A DNA stretch of 37,933 nt, taken from Oscillospiraceae bacterium. Lineage in GTDB: Bacteria; Bacillota; Clostridia; Oscillospirales; UBA929. The stretch is taken from assembly GCA_009782385.1 (NCBI GenBank), contig WRJE01000014.1, forward strand, positions 1 to 37,933, in the 5' to 3' direction. Under the pieces are notes generated by a model. That model worked only from the letters and a program-made list of their open reading frames with translations, was not told the origin of the DNA and searched no databases. The translations under genes were made by a program, and so were the position numbers. Below, piece by piece: positions 36,656 through 37,933 of this stretch; within the stretch, counting starts at the first letter, position 1; each line of letters begins with the position of its first letter.

Positions 36656-37198
36656 ATGAATCTTAACAAACACGTTTTATGGGTGACGCGGAGCGCGGCG
36701 TTCATCGCCCTGCTTATTGTTACGCAGGCCTTAACGGCATCATTCGGTAATCAGTTCATTACCGGATCGGCGGTTAATCTGATACTTATCATCGCGACAA
36801 TGACTTGCGGAACTTGGACTGGGCTTGCGGTCGCCGTCATTTCGCCTTTCGGGGCGTTTCTGCTCGGCATAGGGCCGGCGCAGCTGCCGATTATACCGTT
36901 TCAAATGGCGGGTAACGCGGCGATAACGCTGATATGGGGTTATCTCGGCAACCTGAAACTTAAAAATGTGTATGTATCACGCTTGATTGCCATGATTGCG
37001 GGTGCTGTCGGTAAATTTTTGGTGTTATATTTCGGTGTCGTCAAGATTGCCGTGCCGTTTCTGCTCAATGTACCGGAAGAGAGAGCCGCCGTAATTTCGG
37101 GCTTGTTCTCTTTCCCTCAGCTCGTCACGGCTTCGATTGGCGGCGCGATTGCGGTTGTTATACTTCCGGTTATTATGAAAGCGGTTAAGAGAGTGTAG
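36656..37198 (+). CDS. ECF transporter S component
   Basis: I start at ATG 36656, 6 bases after GGTGA; ATG 36644 has no ribosome site. 180 residues with about five or six membrane segments: SAAFIALLIVTQALTASFG, SAVNLILIIATMTCGTWTGL, ISPFGAFLLGIGPAQLPIIP, FQMAGNAAITLIWGYLG and SFPQLVTASIGGAIAVVILP. The pattern (a small membrane protein with AxxxA-type helices and an early TQ-containing helix) fits the substrate-binding S subunit of energy-coupling-factor vitamin transporters. It would bind the vitamin outside and hand over to a shared EcfA-EcfA'-EcfT module, which is not in the window. The vitamin cannot be told from sequence. Confidence 0.75.
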   Translation: MNLNKHVLWVTRSAAFIALLIVTQALTASFGNQFITGSAVNLILIIATMTCGTWTGLAVAVISPFGAFLLGIGPAQLPIIPFQMAGNAAITLIWGYLGNLKLKNVYVSRLIAMIAGAVGKFLVLYFGVVKIAVPFLLNVPEERAAVISGLFSFPQLVTASIGGAIAVVILPVIMKAVKRV

Positions 37199-37238
37199 AA
37201 TATTTTTAGTAGAGTGTCTCGCAAGGTGAAGTATGGAA

Positions 37239-37933
37239 TTACTTATTTCCTTTTGATTGGTTATGTGTTCTGCAAAGCATTTGACAGTTTCCGATGTCGG
37301 TTGCGCCGCCATTGCTCCACGCCGATACATGGTCAGCGTCCATTTCCTTTAGCGTCCATATCTTAGCTTTATTTGAATCATGTCCTATTGCACAAAGAGG
37401 ACAGTTTGAATTATTATCGCTTTTTGCTTGTGAGGTCTGTTGTTTATACACGGATTGTTTCGCAGCTTCATCAAAAACACGCACTTCTAATAGTTTTGTA
37501 TCGGTTTCACCGCCTAAGATATACTCAAAAATTCCGCGTTTGCTTTTCACATAGAAATCGCCATATAACCTTTGAACCGCCTCCGATACTTTGGCGGGAT
37601 TGTATGACTGATTGTGGTACTGTTCATACAAACGTCCCCATTCTAACCCGCACATTTCTTTTTCAACATCACGGAAAACTCCGGCAACCCAGTCTATAAC
37701 AGAAGTAAAATAATTTTTCAGTTCAGTAATATTGCTGTCGTATCTGTGTTCTGCCATATAACTATCTATTTCTTGACCTTTGGAAGCGGCAACCCACGAT
37801 AACGCCGTTGCTAAGTAATCTTGCCGCAAGGCAGTTCCTTTTATGTATGCGCTCCATTCGTGAGTATTAGCGTTGCCGGAATTGCTAAACTCCGCCTTTG
37901 CAGAAGTTATAAACGCCCCGGAGTAAATTGCGT
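37239..37933 (-). CDS. HNH endonuclease protein, C-terminal part (cut by window edge)
   Basis: The frame stays open through 37933, so the true start lies outside; a TTG at 37829 is not a natural start. About 231 C-terminal residues are visible, with helical stretches THEWSAYIKGTALRQDYLAT and ALSWVAASKGQEIDSYMAEH, then the HNH region: CPLCAIGHDSNKAKIW, MDADHVSAWSNGGATDIGNC and QMLCRTHNQSKGNK. Zinc-type CxxC and CxxxH-like groups surround the DADHV core. The upstream helical part resembles the region after DUF262 in some GmrSD-like proteins, so an N-terminal DUF262 could lie beyond the edge, but that is inference. Probable DNA nuclease of a defence or restriction type. Confidence 0.8.
   Translation of the reverse strand, partial: AIYSGAFITSAKAEFSNSGNANTHEWSAYIKGTALRQDYLATALSWVAASKGQEIDSYMAEHRYDSNITELKNYFTSVIDWVAGVFRDVEKEMCGLEWGRLYEQYHNQSYNPAKVSEAVQRLYGDFYVKSKRGIFEYILGGETDTKLLEVRVFDEAAKQSVYKQQTSQAKSDNNSNCPLCAIGHDSNKAKIWTLKEMDADHVSAWSNGGATDIGNCQMLCRTHNQSKGNK

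Noticed and set aside
5500-37933. CRISPR array from the repeated GTAGGGG sequences
   Set aside because: Copies are far apart or differ in length and stem sequence, there are no regular spacers, and no cas genes are present.
1-37933. tRNA, rRNA and tmRNA genes
   Set aside because: I looked for clover-leaf and conserved TTCGA-type signals by eye and saw none that held up; a tRNAscan-SE or Infernal run would decide this.

Overview
The window looks like a chromosomal piece of an endospore-forming Clostridia (Firmicutes), probably an uncultured gut or anaerobic lineage. Support: sporulation genes (YunB, a YlmC/YmxH-type PRC-barrel protein), strong GGAGG ribosome sites with frequent GTG/TTG starts, sigma-A promoters, an anaerobic FrhB-type Fe-S protein, a formate/nitrite channel and flavin electron-transfer genes. 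This is inference from gene content; no rRNA or tRNA was seen.

Layout. (1) 1-3607: N-terminal 1,202 codons of a cyclic beta-1,2-glucan synthetase-like giant enzyme, minus strand, cut by the left edge. (2) 3617-7880: AT-rich accessory island with a GmrSD-type (DUF262 + HNH) restriction-like gene between two perfect 65-bp direct repeats, an orphan Phd/YefM antitoxin, a RelB/DinJ-YoeB toxin-antitoxin pair, an XRE repressor and a hypothetical gene. (3) 7890-9033: rpsF-ssb-rpsR with a recognisable S6:S18 autoregulatory leader. (4) 9048-13344: DUF4160 pair, FrhB-like protein, YlmC/YmxH, Gx transporter, NusG domain II protein and ApbE. (5) 13371-16623: formate/nitrite channel, a small protein, galK, coaX. 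(6) 16739-18108: three unrecognised co-directional genes, one Arg/Glu-rich. (7) 18105-23280: tightly overlapping operon of aminotransferase, trpS, TagO/WecA, WecB and a membrane-anchored protein. (8) 23327-28677: TetR-CPBP operon, dipeptidase, DUF234 ATPase and a cation/proton antiporter. (9) 28687-30427: yunB and a probable spore-coat-type gene. (10) 30463-33434: TetR-flavodoxin-FMN-binding operon and a DUF4143 ATPase. (11) 33456-36396: isolated phage packaging module (TerS-TerL-portal). (12) 36453-37933: ECF S component and an HNH nuclease gene cut by the right edge.

How parts fit together. ApbE could covalently flavinylate the small FMN-binding protein, which has the DxxSGAT-type motif, although the genes lie about 18 kb apart. 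TagO and WecB would supply lipid-linked GlcNAc and ManNAc precursors for a surface polymer.

The most striking non-genic signal is a family of palindromic GTAGGGGCG...CGCCCCTAC repeats at eight places. One copy is read in frame inside wecB, three supply the TAG stop codon of the neighbouring gene, one is split by a second repeat family, and one forms a three-unit array in the predicted leader of the ECF gene. Several predicted RNA hairpins bury ribosome-binding sites. A CCTATCA-nn-TGATAGG palindrome occurs in the apbE leader and twice at the phage TerS/TerL junction.
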